Assembly (NCBI RefSeq): GCF_934754935.1
Contig: NZ_CAKVJB010000008.1
Span: forward strand, 1-64,000
Origin: an uncultured Holdemanella sp.
GTDB taxonomy: Bacteria; Bacillota_I; Bacilli_A; Erysipelotrichales; Erysipelotrichaceae
Direction: 5' to 3'
DNA: 64,000 nt
Both the position numbers and the translations under genes were made by a program. Shown piece after piece: positions 49,775-58,129 of this stretch. How positions within the stretch are numbered: position 1 is the stretch's first letter; each line of letters opens with the position of its first letter. A model generated the notes under the pieces. The model had not been told where the DNA came from. It searched no databases and was given only the letters and a program-made list of their open reading frames with translations.

Positions 49775-49924
49775 TTGGCAGATAAAGTTGTTTTGACGTG
49801 TACAGAGTGTCTATCAAGAAATTATACGACCGAAAAGAATAAGAAGACCAACACGCAACGTCTTGAAATTAAAAAGTATTGTCCAAAGTGTGGCAAACAT
49901 ACTTTGCATAAGGAAACAAAGTGA
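49775..49924 (+). CDS. rpmG: Ribosomal protein L33
   Basis: A 49-residue L33 starting at TTG 49775 ([18 protein letters not shown]) and ending [14 protein letters not shown]. Four cysteines in two CxxC pairs (TCTEC, CPKC) make this the zinc-binding form. The frame stays open to 49727, but the family length and AAGGAG (49759-49764), ten bases upstream, both pick the TTG. It lies in the conserved sigH-rpmG-secE-nusG order. Confidence 0.93.
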   Translation: MADKVVLTCTECLSRNYTTEKNKKTNTQRLEIKKYCPKCGKHTLHKETK

Positions 49925-49933
49925 GGAATCCAT

Positions 49934-50131
49934 ATGAGTAAAGAGAAAAAGGAAAGAACATATTCACCTTCAAAGGTGTTCAAAGAATTAAAAACTGTAA
50001 AATGGCCAACATTTAAAGAATTGATGTCTTCAAGTGCTTTAGTCGTTGTATTTACAGTATTGTTTGGTTTGTATTTCTTTGTTTGTGAGGTTTTATCAAG
50101 CGGTCTAGTTAAAATGATCGTTGGCGCATAG
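49934..50131 (+). CDS. secE: Preprotein translocase subunit SecE
   Basis: A 65-residue single-span SecE: an amphipathic N-terminal part with the conserved VFKELKTVKWPTFKEL, then one transmembrane helix (ALVVVFTVLFGLYFFV). It clamps SecY in the membrane. It lies between rpmG and nusG, as in most bacteria. Confidence 0.95.
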   Translation: MSKEKKERTYSPSKVFKELKTVKWPTFKELMSSSALVVVFTVLFGLYFFVCEVLSSGLVKMIVGA

Positions 50132-50141
50132 GGAGGAAATT

Positions 50142-50687
50142 ATGTCAGAGTTAAAAAAAGAATGGTATGTAGTTAATACATATGTAGGTCAAGAAAATCG
50201 TGTAAAAGAAAACTTGGAACGTCGTATTAAGACTATGGGTCTTGAAGATTTCTTGTTCCAAATCGTTGTTGCGGAAGAAAAAGAAATTGAATATAAAAAT
50301 GGTAAACCAGTTGAAAAAACACATAACTTATTCTCTGGTTATTTGTTAGTGCAAATGATCATGACAGATGAAGCATGGTATATCGTACGTAATACACCAG
50401 GTGTTACGGGATTTATCGGATCAAGTGGAAAAGGTGCAAAACCATTCCCAGTAGCTCAAGAAGAAGTAGATGCCGTATTACGTCGTTTGGGTCGTCAAGA
50501 TGTAAATGTTCAGGTTGATTTTGAAGTGGGAGATCGCGTAGAAATCACAAATGGTGCATTCAAAAATTCAGAAGGTACAATTGAATCTATGGATGAAGAA
50601 AAGAAAGAAGCTACAGTATTATTGATCTTATTTGGTCGTGAAACACCAACAGAAATTCCATACATGGATTTAAAGAAAGTCGACTAA
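50142..50687 (+). CDS. nusG: Transcription termination/antitermination protein NusG
   Basis: A 181-residue NusG with an N-terminal NGN domain (KKEWYVVNTYVGQENRVKE; FSGYLLVQMIMTDEAWY; GVTGFIG) and a C-terminal KOW domain (EVGDRVEITNGAFKNSEGTI). It couples RNA polymerase to ribosomes and Rho. ATG 50142 follows GGGAGGAAA; the frame upstream overlaps secE. The usual rplK-rplA genes do not follow; a terminator and a HAD gene do. Confidence 0.96.
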   Translation: MSELKKEWYVVNTYVGQENRVKENLERRIKTMGLEDFLFQIVVAEEKEIEYKNGKPVEKTHNLFSGYLLVQMIMTDEAWYIVRNTPGVTGFIGSSGKGAKPFPVAQEEVDAVLRRLGRQDVNVQVDFEVGDRVEITNGAFKNSEGTIESMDEEKKEATVLLILFGRETPTEIPYMDLKKVD

Positions 50688-50700
50688 GACTTTCTTTTTT
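50672..50700 (+). terminator. Terminator after nusG
   Basis: AAAGAAAGTC (50672-50681) and GACTTTCTTT (50688-50697) with T residues; it includes the nusG stop codon. Confidence 0.8.
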
Positions 50701-50711
50701 TAGGTGAGTTT

Positions 50712-51482
50712 ATGAAAACTTTAGTATTTGATCTAGATGGCACAATGTATCGTGGTACGCAGATTATTGAGAGTGCCCATCAATTTTTAGATTATTGTAT
50801 CCAAAAGAAGATTCCATTTATTTTTTTGACAAACAATTCTATGCGTACACCACAAGAAAATGTGAAACATATGCAAGATATGGGATATACAGGTATAGAA
50901 CCATCCATGTTTTATAATAGCGCCATGGCAGCTTGTCAATATGTTAAAAAGCACTACAAGGGTAATAAGGCTTATTATATTGGAAAACAAGGTATGAAAG
51001 ATGCATTGGATCAAGAAGGCTTTATGATTGATGATAAAAACCCGGACTTTGTCTTTATTGGATTGGATAAAGATGCCACTTATGCATCGTATTCAAAAGC
51101 TCTGTCTTTGATTTTAAATGGAGCTAAGATCATTGGTACAAATAATGATCGTATTTTGGCAAAACCTGGTGGATTTGAAGTAGGCAATGGAAGTGTAGTC
51201 GATATGTTTGAATATGCAGCCAATCAAAAATCGCCGCGTATTGGTAAGCCCAATCGAGCTATTCTTGATTTATGTTTGGAATATTTTGGCTTAAAAGAAG
51301 ATGAAATCGTATTGATTGGTGACAATTTAGAAACGGATATCAAGCTAGGGTTCGAGCAAAATATTGAAACAGTGCTTGTGCAGACGGGTGTTCATACACA
51401 AGAAGATATCGAACAACTAAAAATTTATCCAACTCACGTAGTGAATACGTTAATGGATTTAGTGGACTATAATTTTGACTAG
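50712..51482 (+). CDS. HAD-IIA family phosphatase (NagD-like)
   Basis: A 256-residue HAD phosphatase of the NagD/PgpP type. Motif I is LVFDLDGTMYRGT, motif II FIFLTNNS near residue 38, and motif IV VLIGDNLETDIKLGFEQN near 200; the cap domain lies between. Members act on sugar phosphates, nucleotides or p-nitrophenyl phosphate, so the natural substrate is unknown. It follows the nusG terminator, with its own GGTGAG site. Confidence 0.9.
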   Translation: MKTLVFDLDGTMYRGTQIIESAHQFLDYCIQKKIPFIFLTNNSMRTPQENVKHMQDMGYTGIEPSMFYNSAMAACQYVKKHYKGNKAYYIGKQGMKDALDQEGFMIDDKNPDFVFIGLDKDATYASYSKALSLILNGAKIIGTNNDRILAKPGGFEVGNGSVVDMFEYAANQKSPRIGKPNRAILDLCLEYFGLKEDEIVLIGDNLETDIKLGFEQNIETVLVQTGVHTQEDIEQLKIYPTHVVNTLMDLVDYNFD

Positions 51483-51537
51483 TATTTTTATTAAATTATT
51501 GGTATAATCGAAATATCGTAGAAGGTGTGATGAAAAA

Positions 51538-51768
51538 ATGAAAGATATATTAAATGTGATTTTAATGACATTATCTGGTATTATTATTATATTAACATTA
51601 TTACAAAGTGGTAAATCAGACGGATTATCGGCTGCTTTTACAGGAAGTGGAGATTTGAACTTGTTTGCGGTACAAAAAGAAAGAGGACCGGAAAAAGTGA
51701 TTTCTCGCTTAACTTTGTTTTGTGGAATTTTGTTCTTTGCGATTGTGATCGCATTGCAGATTGTGTAA
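51538..51768 (+). CDS. secG: Preprotein translocase subunit SecG
   Basis: A 76-residue SecG with two transmembrane helices (about 3-21 and 57-75) and the conserved loop LLQSGKSDGLSAAFTGSG. It sits before rnr, as in B. subtilis (secG-yvaK-rnr). An extended -10 TGG-TATAAT lies at 51500-51508. A terminator follows. Confidence 0.94.
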   Translation: MKDILNVILMTLSGIIIILTLLQSGKSDGLSAAFTGSGDLNLFAVQKERGPEKVISRLTLFCGILFFAIVIALQIV

Positions 51769-51770
51769 TT

Positions 51771-51792
51771 AAAAGACCGTTAAGGTCTTTTT
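51771..51792 (+). terminator. Terminator after secG
   Basis: AAAAGACC (51771-51778) and GGTCTTTT (51784-51791) with six T residues. Readthrough into rnr is possible. Confidence 0.8.
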
Positions 51793-51814
51793 TCTGTTTT
51801 AAAGGAGGAAAAAA

Positions 51815-53881
51815 ATGAAAGAAAAAATCATTCAATATTTAGAAGAAAAAAAAGAATGTAAAATACGAGATTTAGAAAAAGTCGTTCGCCCTAAGTCAAG
51901 TAAAGAATTTACAGAAATGGTGAAATCTTTAAATGAGTTAGAAGATGAAAAATTGATTTATAACGATCATACAAGTTTATATTTGATTGATGATATACAT
52001 TTTATGGCTGGAAGCGCAAAAGATATTTCACGATATGAAATAGCTGTGTTTAACGAAAATAATAAGGTGTATGTTCCCAAAAATAAAAAGATGAAGATTT
52101 TTGATAAAGATGAAGTGTTGGTTCGTTTAAAGCCAGAACCAGCTTTGATCAAAGTCTTTAATCATGGATTGACAAATATTACAGGCGTTATGATTGTTAA
52201 AAAGAAGAAAACATTCTTCTATAGCGATTTAGACTTACATTGTGCGATTCGTGTTGTCAATGAAAAAGAGTTTAGCTTTAAAAAACGTACAAAGGTTGTA
52301 TGTCAAATTGTGAAGTATGCGGATCCTTTACAAGTAAGAATCATACAAGTTTTAGGACATCCAGATGATGCAGGCGTTGATATTAGTGCGATGCTTACAA
52401 GTAACCAGGTTCGTCAGGTATTTAATGGAAAAGTTGTGAAGGAATGTAAAAGAATTCCTGCCAAAGTTCAAAAGGATGAACTTGAAAATCGTAAAGATCT
52501 AAGAAACTTATTAACTGTTACTATTGATGGGGATGATGCCAAGGATTTTGATGATGCGATTTCCATTGTGAAAAATGAAAAGGGATATTTATTGTATGTA
52601 CATATTGCCGATGTTTCGCATTATGTAAAAGAAAATAGTGCCCTGGATCAAGAAGCATACTTAAGAGGGAACTCAATCTATGTATGCGATCGTGTAGTGC
52701 CTATGCTTCCATTTGATTTAAGTAATGGTATTTGTTCGTTAAATCCCAATGTAGATCGACTTACAATTACTTGTGCTATGCAAGTGGACGAAAAGGGAAA
52801 TCTATTGACATACAATGTATTTCCAAGTGTGATTCATTCTGATAAGCGTTGTACATATAAAAAAGTGAATGCATGTTTAAATGGCGATGAAGTTATATTA
52901 GAAGAGTATTCAGAAGTAAAAGAATTGTTGTTTACTCTAGAATCTTTAGCTAAATTATTAAAGAAACAATCGCATAATCGCGGGTGTATTGATTTCAATA
53001 CAAAAGAAGCGAAGATCCTTATGGATAAAAATGGATATCCAATTGATGTTAGAGTATTAGAACGTGGTTTTGCCGAACAAATGATTGAAGAATGTATGAT
53101 CTTAGCCAATGTTTGTGTGGCTCACCATATGCATGTCAATAAGATTCCAAGTATGTATCGTGTGCATGAAAATCCAGATCCTAAAAAGGTGGCAACAATT
53201 TGTACGGTTGCGAATTCTTTACGTATTCCTTTTGATTTCTATCCAGATGAAGTCAGTGCGAGTCAAATTCAAAAATTTTTAGAATCGATTCAAGATGAAA
53301 ATGCATATGAAGTCTTGTCTATAGTTTCTTTGCGTTCAATGCAGAAGGCTCGCTATGATGCACATTGTCTTGGACACTTTGGACTTGCTTTAGAAGAATA
53401 TTGTCATTTCACAAGTCCAATCCGTCGTTATTCAGATTTAGTCGTACACCGCATGTTGCATGCATATTGTTTTAATGAACAAAAGCGTACGCCATCAAAT
53501 GATGAAAAGAAAATTGAGAAACAGGCTTTCCATATTTCTGAAAAAGAAAGAGATGCGATTATGATGGAAAGAATGGTCAATGACTATAAAAAGGCGCAAT
53601 ATATGGAAAAGCGTATTGGTCAAGTTTTTGAAGGTACAATTGTTGGTGTAATGAGTTTTGGATTCTTTGTGGAAATGGATAATACAGTTGAAGGTCTTGT
53701 TCCTGTTCATACTCTTTCAAACGACTTCTACGATTATGATGAAGATACAATGACTTTAAAGGGACAAACACATGGTAAAGTATTCCAGATGGGTATGCGT
53801 GTACGTGTAGTTTGTACGGATGTTCAAAGAGAAAAAGGACAAGTGACATTTAGCTTGTTAGAAAGAAAAAATTATGATTAA
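51815..53881 (+). CDS. rnr: Ribonuclease R
   Basis: A 688-residue RNase II-family exonuclease that degrades structured RNA from the 3' end. It has an N-terminal winged-helix part (ECKIRDLEKVVRP), cold-shock-like domains, the catalytic core with TIDGDDAKDFDDAISI near residue 240 (metal-binding aspartates), RYDAHCLGHFGLALEEYCHF near 515, and a C-terminal S1 domain (FEGTIVGVMSFGFFVEM). It is shorter than the about 780 residues of B. subtilis RNase R, mainly at the C-terminus. smpB and ssrA, the usual downstream genes, are not here. Confidence 0.95.
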   Translation: MKEKIIQYLEEKKECKIRDLEKVVRPKSSKEFTEMVKSLNELEDEKLIYNDHTSLYLIDDIHFMAGSAKDISRYEIAVFNENNKVYVPKNKKMKIFDKDEVLVRLKPEPALIKVFNHGLTNITGVMIVKKKKTFFYSDLDLHCAIRVVNEKEFSFKKRTKVVCQIVKYADPLQVRIIQVLGHPDDAGVDISAMLTSNQVRQVFNGKVVKECKRIPAKVQKDELENRKDLRNLLTVTIDGDDAKDFDDAISIVKNEKGYLLYVHIADVSHYVKENSALDQEAYLRGNSIYVCDRVVPMLPFDLSNGICSLNPNVDRLTITCAMQVDEKGNLLTYNVFPSVIHSDKRCTYKKVNACLNGDEVILEEYSEVKELLFTLESLAKLLKKQSHNRGCIDFNTKEAKILMDKNGYPIDVRVLERGFAEQMIEECMILANVCVAHHMHVNKIPSMYRVHENPDPKKVATICTVANSLRIPFDFYPDEVSASQIQKFLESIQDENAYEVLSIVSLRSMQKARYDAHCLGHFGLALEEYCHFTSPIRRYSDLVVHRMLHAYCFNEQKRTPSNDEKKIEKQAFHISEKERDAIMMERMVNDYKKAQYMEKRIGQVFEGTIVGVMSFGFFVEMDNTVEGLVPVHTLSNDFYDYDEDTMTLKGQTHGKVFQMGMRVRVVCTDVQREKGQVTFSLLERKNYD

Positions 53882-54254
53882 AGGAATTCATCATGTCGCA
53901 TTTAAATGTGAGACACAAGAACAATATGATGAAATGATATATTTCTATCATGAATTACTAGAACTTCCAATTTTAAGAAAGTGGGATACAGGTATTCATT
54001 TGGATTGTTTCAATAGTTGTATAGAAATCTTCTTGGATGGCACAAAAACTGTTGGTGAAGGTTGTATTCGTCATTTTGCGTTTGCGACAGATCATGTGGA
54101 TGAACTTGTTGAAAAAGTACGTAATTCAGGTTATAAAGTGAGCGTGGAACCAAAAGATGTGGATATGCAAACAGATCCTGTTTTTCCAATTCGTGTGGCT
54201 TTTGTAGAAGGTCCGTTACATGAATCAATTGAATTGTTTTGTGAAAAGGCATAA
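53874..54254 (+). CDS. VOC (glyoxalase/dioxygenase fold) protein
   Basis: A 126-residue protein of the vicinal oxygen chelate fold. Two beta-alpha-beta-beta-beta modules are visible: IKGIHHVAFKCETQEQYDEM at the start, IHLDCFNSCIEIFLDG near 45, CIRHFAFATDHVDELVEKV near 62, and FVEGPLHESIELFCE at the end. The His in IHHVAF and HFAF and the Glu at the end fit a metal site. The substrate is unknown; it is not the classic GloA length. It overlaps rnr by eight bases. Confidence 0.85.
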   Translation: MIKGIHHVAFKCETQEQYDEMIYFYHELLELPILRKWDTGIHLDCFNSCIEIFLDGTKTVGEGCIRHFAFATDHVDELVEKVRNSGYKVSVEPKDVDMQTDPVFPIRVAFVEGPLHESIELFCEKA

Positions 54255-54287
54255 TTGGTAGGTTTTCTGTCCAAGTTGGTACTTGAT

Positions 54288-54315
54288 TTGCACATAATTA
54301 TTTCTTTGTTAGAAT
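54288..54315 (+). promoter_or_regulatory. Promoter of the leader ORF / ankyrin unit
   Basis: TTGCAC (54288-54293), a 16-base spacer and TAGAAT (54310-54315), 30 bases before the short ORF. Confidence 0.5.
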
Positions 54316-54344
54316 GGAATCAGTTAAACAAAGGAGTGATTGAG

Positions 54345-54407
54345 ATGAATCAAGTTCAAGGCGTAAAAGTAAATAAAATTTCAATTATTTTCTTTGTACA
54401 TATGTAA
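54345..54407 (+). CDS. Short leader ORF, 20 residues
   Basis: A 20-codon ORF, MNQVQGVKVNKISIIFFVHM, with a clear AAAGGAG site ten bases before the ATG. A strong terminator hairpin begins at its stop codon (54406-54433), and the ankyrin-repeat gene follows 70 bases later. Promoter, short ORF, terminator and gene in this order fit a leader-peptide attenuator, or a free-standing microprotein with its own transcript. The sequence is basic, then hydrophobic, with no run of one amino acid that would name a regulatory signal. Confidence 0.4.
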   Translation: MNQVQGVKVNKISIIFFVHM

Positions 54408-54435
54408 ACTGGGGTGAACTATCATTCCAGTTTTT
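54406..54435 (+). terminator. Terminator after the short ORF
   Basis: AAACTGGGGTGA (54406-54417) pairs with TCATTCCAGTTT (54422-54433) with two G-T pairs around a four-base loop, then T residues. It overlaps the stop codon of the short ORF. Confidence 0.75.
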
Positions 54436-54477
54436 CTGTGATTTCATGAACAATAAAGGATGAGGAGGATGATTGAA

Positions 54478-55149
54478 ATGGATCAGAATTTTAATAAGGT
54501 ATTTTGGGATGCATGCGCAAATGGTGATTTCCCAATGGTTTGTTCTCAAATCAAAGCGGGGGCAGATGTAAATTATCAAAACGGTGATGGACGTACAGCT
54601 TTGATGCGTGCAAGTAAACGTGATCGTAAAGATGTAGTGCAGGTTTTACTTGATAATGGGGCAGATGTGAATATTACAGATAATAAAGGGAAAACAGCTT
54701 TGATGACAGCTGCAAAAAAAGGCAATAAAACAATCTTAAAAGCTTTGATTGATGCAGGTGCCGATGTGAATGCCAAAGATGATAGAGGACGTACTGCATT
54801 GATGCGTGCTTGTTTATTAGGACAAGATCGTTGTGTTGAAGTATTGTTAGATGCTGGAGCTAGAATCAATGATCAAGATGAAGTGGGTCGTAGTGCTTTA
54901 ATGGAAGCTTGTATCGCATTTAAACGTGACACAATTCACTTATTGCTTGAAAGAAATGCCGATGTGAATTTATTTGATAATAATGGTGTAACTGCATTGA
55001 TGCGTGCTGCTTATGGTGGATATCCAAGTTTAGTTGAAAAATTATTGGCTTATGGAGCTGATAAAGATATGACAGATAAACAAGGTCGTGTTGCATTAGA
55101 TTATGTTCGTGAACATTGTAGAGCTCAATTAGAGCCGATCTTAAGATGA
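54478..55149 (+). CDS. Ankyrin-repeat protein
   Basis: A 223-residue protein of about six ankyrin repeats after a short start (MDQNFNKVFWDACANGDFP). Each unit shows the TALMRA and GADVN pattern, for instance DGRTALMRASKRDRKDVVQV, then KGKTALMTAAKKGNKTILKA and RGRTALMRACLLGQDRCVEV. No signal peptide or membrane helix is seen, so it is a cytosolic protein-protein interaction module. ATG 54478 is nine bases after AGGAGG (54463-54468); ATGs at 54460 and 54469 are too close to it. The EF-G-like gene follows 10 bases later and may share its transcript. Confidence 0.92.
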   Translation: MDQNFNKVFWDACANGDFPMVCSQIKAGADVNYQNGDGRTALMRASKRDRKDVVQVLLDNGADVNITDNKGKTALMTAAKKGNKTILKALIDAGADVNAKDDRGRTALMRACLLGQDRCVEVLLDAGARINDQDEVGRSALMEACIAFKRDTIHLLLERNADVNLFDNNGVTALMRAAYGGYPSLVEKLLAYGADKDMTDKQGRVALDYVREHCRAQLEPILR

Positions 55150-55159
55150 GGTTAAGCGT

Positions 55160-57232
55160 ATGAGAGATTATCAGAGTTTTGAAGTACGTAACGTAAGTGT
55201 AATCGGACATAGTGGAGCTGGAAAAACAAGTGTTCTAGAAGCTATGTTGTACTATACAAAGGCAACAGATCGTTTTGGAAAAACAGCAGAAGGAAGTTCA
55301 TTGATTGACTTTGATACAGAAGAAATTCGTCGTGGACTTTCTGTGTATACAACAATCGTACCAATTGAATGGGAAGATAGTAAAATCAACTTTATTGATA
55401 CGCCAGGTTATTTAGACTTTGTCGGTGAAAAACAAGGTGGTTTTGCGGTTGGTGATTCAAGTTTGATTGTAGTCAATGCCAAAGATCCTTTACAATCAGG
55501 AACTAAATTAGCTTATAAACAAGCGGTTGCTGAAAAGAAACCTACAATCTTCTTCATCAATAAGTTAGATGAAGAACACACAAGTTTTGATGCAAGTTAT
55601 CAAGCATTGCGTGAAGAATTTGGTAAGAGTGTTATTCCATTTGAAGTTCCCATCGTTGAAGATGGAAAGATTATTGGATCTGTAAATATCATCAAAAATA
55701 AAGCTTGGTATTACAGTCCAGAATTAGCGGATAAACCATGTCCAGTTCCTGAATCTATGCAAGAAGAAGTAGCTCTTTATAAAGATCAGATTGCAGAAGC
55801 TGTTGCGATGGGTGATGATGAATTAATGGAGAAATTCTTCTCTGGTGAAGAATTTAGTGATGCAGAATTAAAACGTGGGGTACGTATTGGTGTGCGTAAT
55901 GGAGAAATCTGTCCAGTATATTCTGGTAGTGCAGTTAATTCAATTGGTATCCAACGTTTGATGGATTTAATTATTAGTTATTTCCCAACATACTCAGAAA
56001 GAGGTATGTATACAGCTACAACTCCAAATGGTGTTAAAGTTGAATTGTTGACAAGTGAAACTGAAGTTTTAACAGCACAAGTCTTCAAAACAATTGTTGA
56101 CCCATTTGTTGGAAGAATTAGTTATGTCAAAGTATTGAGTGGTGTGCTTGCAGCTGATAGTACAGTTGTGAACGCCAATAATGGTAAACCAGAAAAAATC
56201 AGTCAGATCTATATTGTTAAGGGGAAACACCAGACTGCAGCTGGTAAATTGTTTACAGGTGATATTGGAGCTTTAGTTAAGTTACAAAACACAAAGACAA
56301 ATGACACTTTATGCGATAAGGGTAAATTGTTGATGGCAGATCCAATTGTGTTCGATACACCAATGTATGGTCAGGCTGTTGTACCTAAGACTAAAAATGA
56401 TGAGGATCGTTTATCAAATGGACTTGCTCGTCTACAAGAAGAAGATCCAACATTTAAAGTTGTAAATAATCCGGAAACAAAAGAAACAGTGATTTATGGT
56501 ATTGGTGATCAACACTTAGATGTGATTGTGAATAAGTTAAACTCAAAATTTAAAGCAGAAGTTGTATTGAGTGATCCAAAGATTACTTATCGTGAAACCA
56601 TCACAAAGACAGCTGTTGGTGAAGGTCGTCATAAAAAACAATCAGGTGGACATGGACAATTTGGACATGTATTTGTAGAATTTAGTCCAAATCCTGATGA
56701 AGAAGAAATGGTATTCGCAGAAAAGGTATTTGGTGGAGCTGTTCCTAAACAATACTTCCCAGCTGTTGAAACGGGTCTTCGTGAATGCTGCCAAAAGGGT
56801 CCTTTAGCAGGATATAAGATGGTAAATGTGAAGACAACATTATTAGATGGTAAGTATCATGATGTTGACTCTAGTGAAATGGCATTTAAGATGGCGGCTC
56901 ACTTAGCTTATAAAGATGCGATGACTAAAGTTCGTCCAATCTTATTAGAACCAATCATGAATGTTAAGATTCGTGTTCCAGATGAATTTACAGGGGCTGT
57001 AATTGGTGATTTGAATAAACGTAGAGGTTCAATCATGGGTATGACTCCAGTGGATTCAGATCAAGAAATTGATGCACAAGTTCCAATGGCAAATATGTCT
57101 AGATATTGTGTTGAATTAAGAAGTATGACAACTGGTTTAGGTACTTATACTATGGAAATGGATCGTTATGATCCAGTGCCAGAACCTTATGCTTCAAGAG
57201 TCATTGAAGATAGTAAGAAAGATAAAGAATAG
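55160..57232 (+). CDS. Elongation factor G-like GTPase (FusA2 type)
   Basis: A 690-residue translational GTPase, related to EF-G but not the main one. G1 is GHSGAGKTSVLEA (EF-G has AHIDAGKTT), G2 RRGLSVYTTI, G3 INFIDTPGYLDF and G4 FFINKLDEE. Domains II to V follow, with GHGQFGHVFVEFSP near residue 495 and RRGSIMGMTPVDSDQEI near 615. This branch is common in Firmicutes and actinobacteria; its role is not settled, and conservation of GTPase motifs suggests it is active on or near the ribosome. It is 10 bases after the ankyrin gene. Confidence 0.88.
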   Translation: MRDYQSFEVRNVSVIGHSGAGKTSVLEAMLYYTKATDRFGKTAEGSSLIDFDTEEIRRGLSVYTTIVPIEWEDSKINFIDTPGYLDFVGEKQGGFAVGDSSLIVVNAKDPLQSGTKLAYKQAVAEKKPTIFFINKLDEEHTSFDASYQALREEFGKSVIPFEVPIVEDGKIIGSVNIIKNKAWYYSPELADKPCPVPESMQEEVALYKDQIAEAVAMGDDELMEKFFSGEEFSDAELKRGVRIGVRNGEICPVYSGSAVNSIGIQRLMDLIISYFPTYSERGMYTATTPNGVKVELLTSETEVLTAQVFKTIVDPFVGRISYVKVLSGVLAADSTVVNANNGKPEKISQIYIVKGKHQTAAGKLFTGDIGALVKLQNTKTNDTLCDKGKLLMADPIVFDTPMYGQAVVPKTKNDEDRLSNGLARLQEEDPTFKVVNNPETKETVIYGIGDQHLDVIVNKLNSKFKAEVVLSDPKITYRETITKTAVGEGRHKKQSGGHGQFGHVFVEFSPNPDEEEMVFAEKVFGGAVPKQYFPAVETGLRECCQKGPLAGYKMVNVKTTLLDGKYHDVDSSEMAFKMAAHLAYKDAMTKVRPILLEPIMNVKIRVPDEFTGAVIGDLNKRRGSIMGMTPVDSDQEIDAQVPMANMSRYCVELRSMTTGLGTYTMEMDRYDPVPEPYASRVIEDSKKDKE

Positions 57233-57241
57233 GACATACGT

Positions 57242-57271
57242 AAAAAGACAGCAAAAACAGCTGTCTTTTTC
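57242..57271. terminator. Convergent terminator between the EF-G-like and Cof genes
   Basis: AAAAAGACAGC (57242-57252) and GCTGTCTTTTT (57260-57270) form an 11-bp perfect stem with T tracts on both strands. Confidence 0.9.
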
Positions 57272-58041
57272 TATATAATTTCAAAATGTTTAAGTGCACT
57301 AACTATTCCATCTTCTTGTACAGAATCGGTAATATAGTCAGCTATAGCTTTTACATTATCTTTGGCATTACCCATTGCAACACCTGTCCCCACATAGTTC
57401 AACATGGAAATATCATTTCCACCATCACCAAAGGCCATGGCTTCATCCTTTTTGAAATTGTAGTAATCTAATATTTTTTGAATGCCTATATCTTTTCCAC
57501 CATTACAAGGAATGATGTCACAAGCTCTATCCCACCAACGAGCTACTTTTAATGTGGTTGTGTTTTCTAGAATCAATTCATCTTGATCTTCTGTCGTCGC
57601 AACCATCATTTGATAGATTTCCGCATCCATAAATTCATTAAACTCATCAATCACATGCACATGCTGATTAGCAATCATGAAATATTCTTCTAATACTTCA
57701 TCATCAAAATTACATCCCATTTTATTGATTCCAGCTAAGGTAACAGCTTTATTTAATTTCTTGGCATTATCTACCAATGTTTGAATATCCGTTTTATCCA
57801 TTGGATTTTTGTAAATCAATTCATTATTTGTGTAACAATAAGATCCATTAAAAGAAAGCACTCCATCAAATTCAATACCATGAAATTTAGGAACGACAAA
57901 TGGTGGCCTTCCCGTAGCTAAAAAGATTTTAATGCCTTTTTCCTTAACTAAGTTTAATGCATCAACGAGTTCTTGGTGCATTTCTTTTTGACCAAGTTCT
58001 AAAAGTGTGCCATCAATATCAAAAAACAATATTTTAATCAT
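57271..58041 (-). CDS. Cof-type HAD-IIB phosphatase
   Basis: A 256-residue HAD-IIB (Cof) family phosphatase. Motif I is ILFFDIDGTLLEL, motif II IFLATGRPP near residue 42, and motif IV AMAFGDGGNDISML near 208, with GVAMGNAKDNVKAIADYIT just after. The C2B cap lies between motifs II and IV. Members dephosphorylate sugar phosphates or flavin precursors with broad specificity. The Shine-Dalgarno GGAGA (forward 58049-58053) is seven bases from the ATG at 58041 and one base from the ATG at 58047, so 58041 is preferred. Confidence 0.92.
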   Translation of the reverse strand: MIKILFFDIDGTLLELGQKEMHQELVDALNLVKEKGIKIFLATGRPPFVVPKFHGIEFDGVLSFNGSYCYTNNELIYKNPMDKTDIQTLVDNAKKLNKAVTLAGINKMGCNFDDEVLEEYFMIANQHVHVIDEFNEFMDAEIYQMMVATTEDQDELILENTTTLKVARWWDRACDIIPCNGGKDIGIQKILDYYNFKKDEAMAFGDGGNDISMLNYVGTGVAMGNAKDNVKAIADYITDSVQEDGIVSALKHFEII

Positions 58042-58077
58042 AATCATTTCTCCATTCTTTCCTATTTTAGCATTATT

Positions 58078-58107
58078 TTGGAAAAATTATGAAAATTCTT
58101 GTATAAT
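58078..58107 (+). promoter_or_regulatory. Promoter of the ABC exporter at 58.1 kb
   Basis: TTGGAA (58078-58083), an 18-base spacer and a perfect TATAAT (58102-58107). Confidence 0.55.
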
Positions 58108-58129
58108 ACAGAAATCAGGGAGGGTATAT

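Noticed and set aside
58007..58129. 41-residue extension of the ABC exporter
   Set aside because: It overlaps the divergent Cof gene start and the promoter; AGGGAGGG before ATG 58130 marks the true start.
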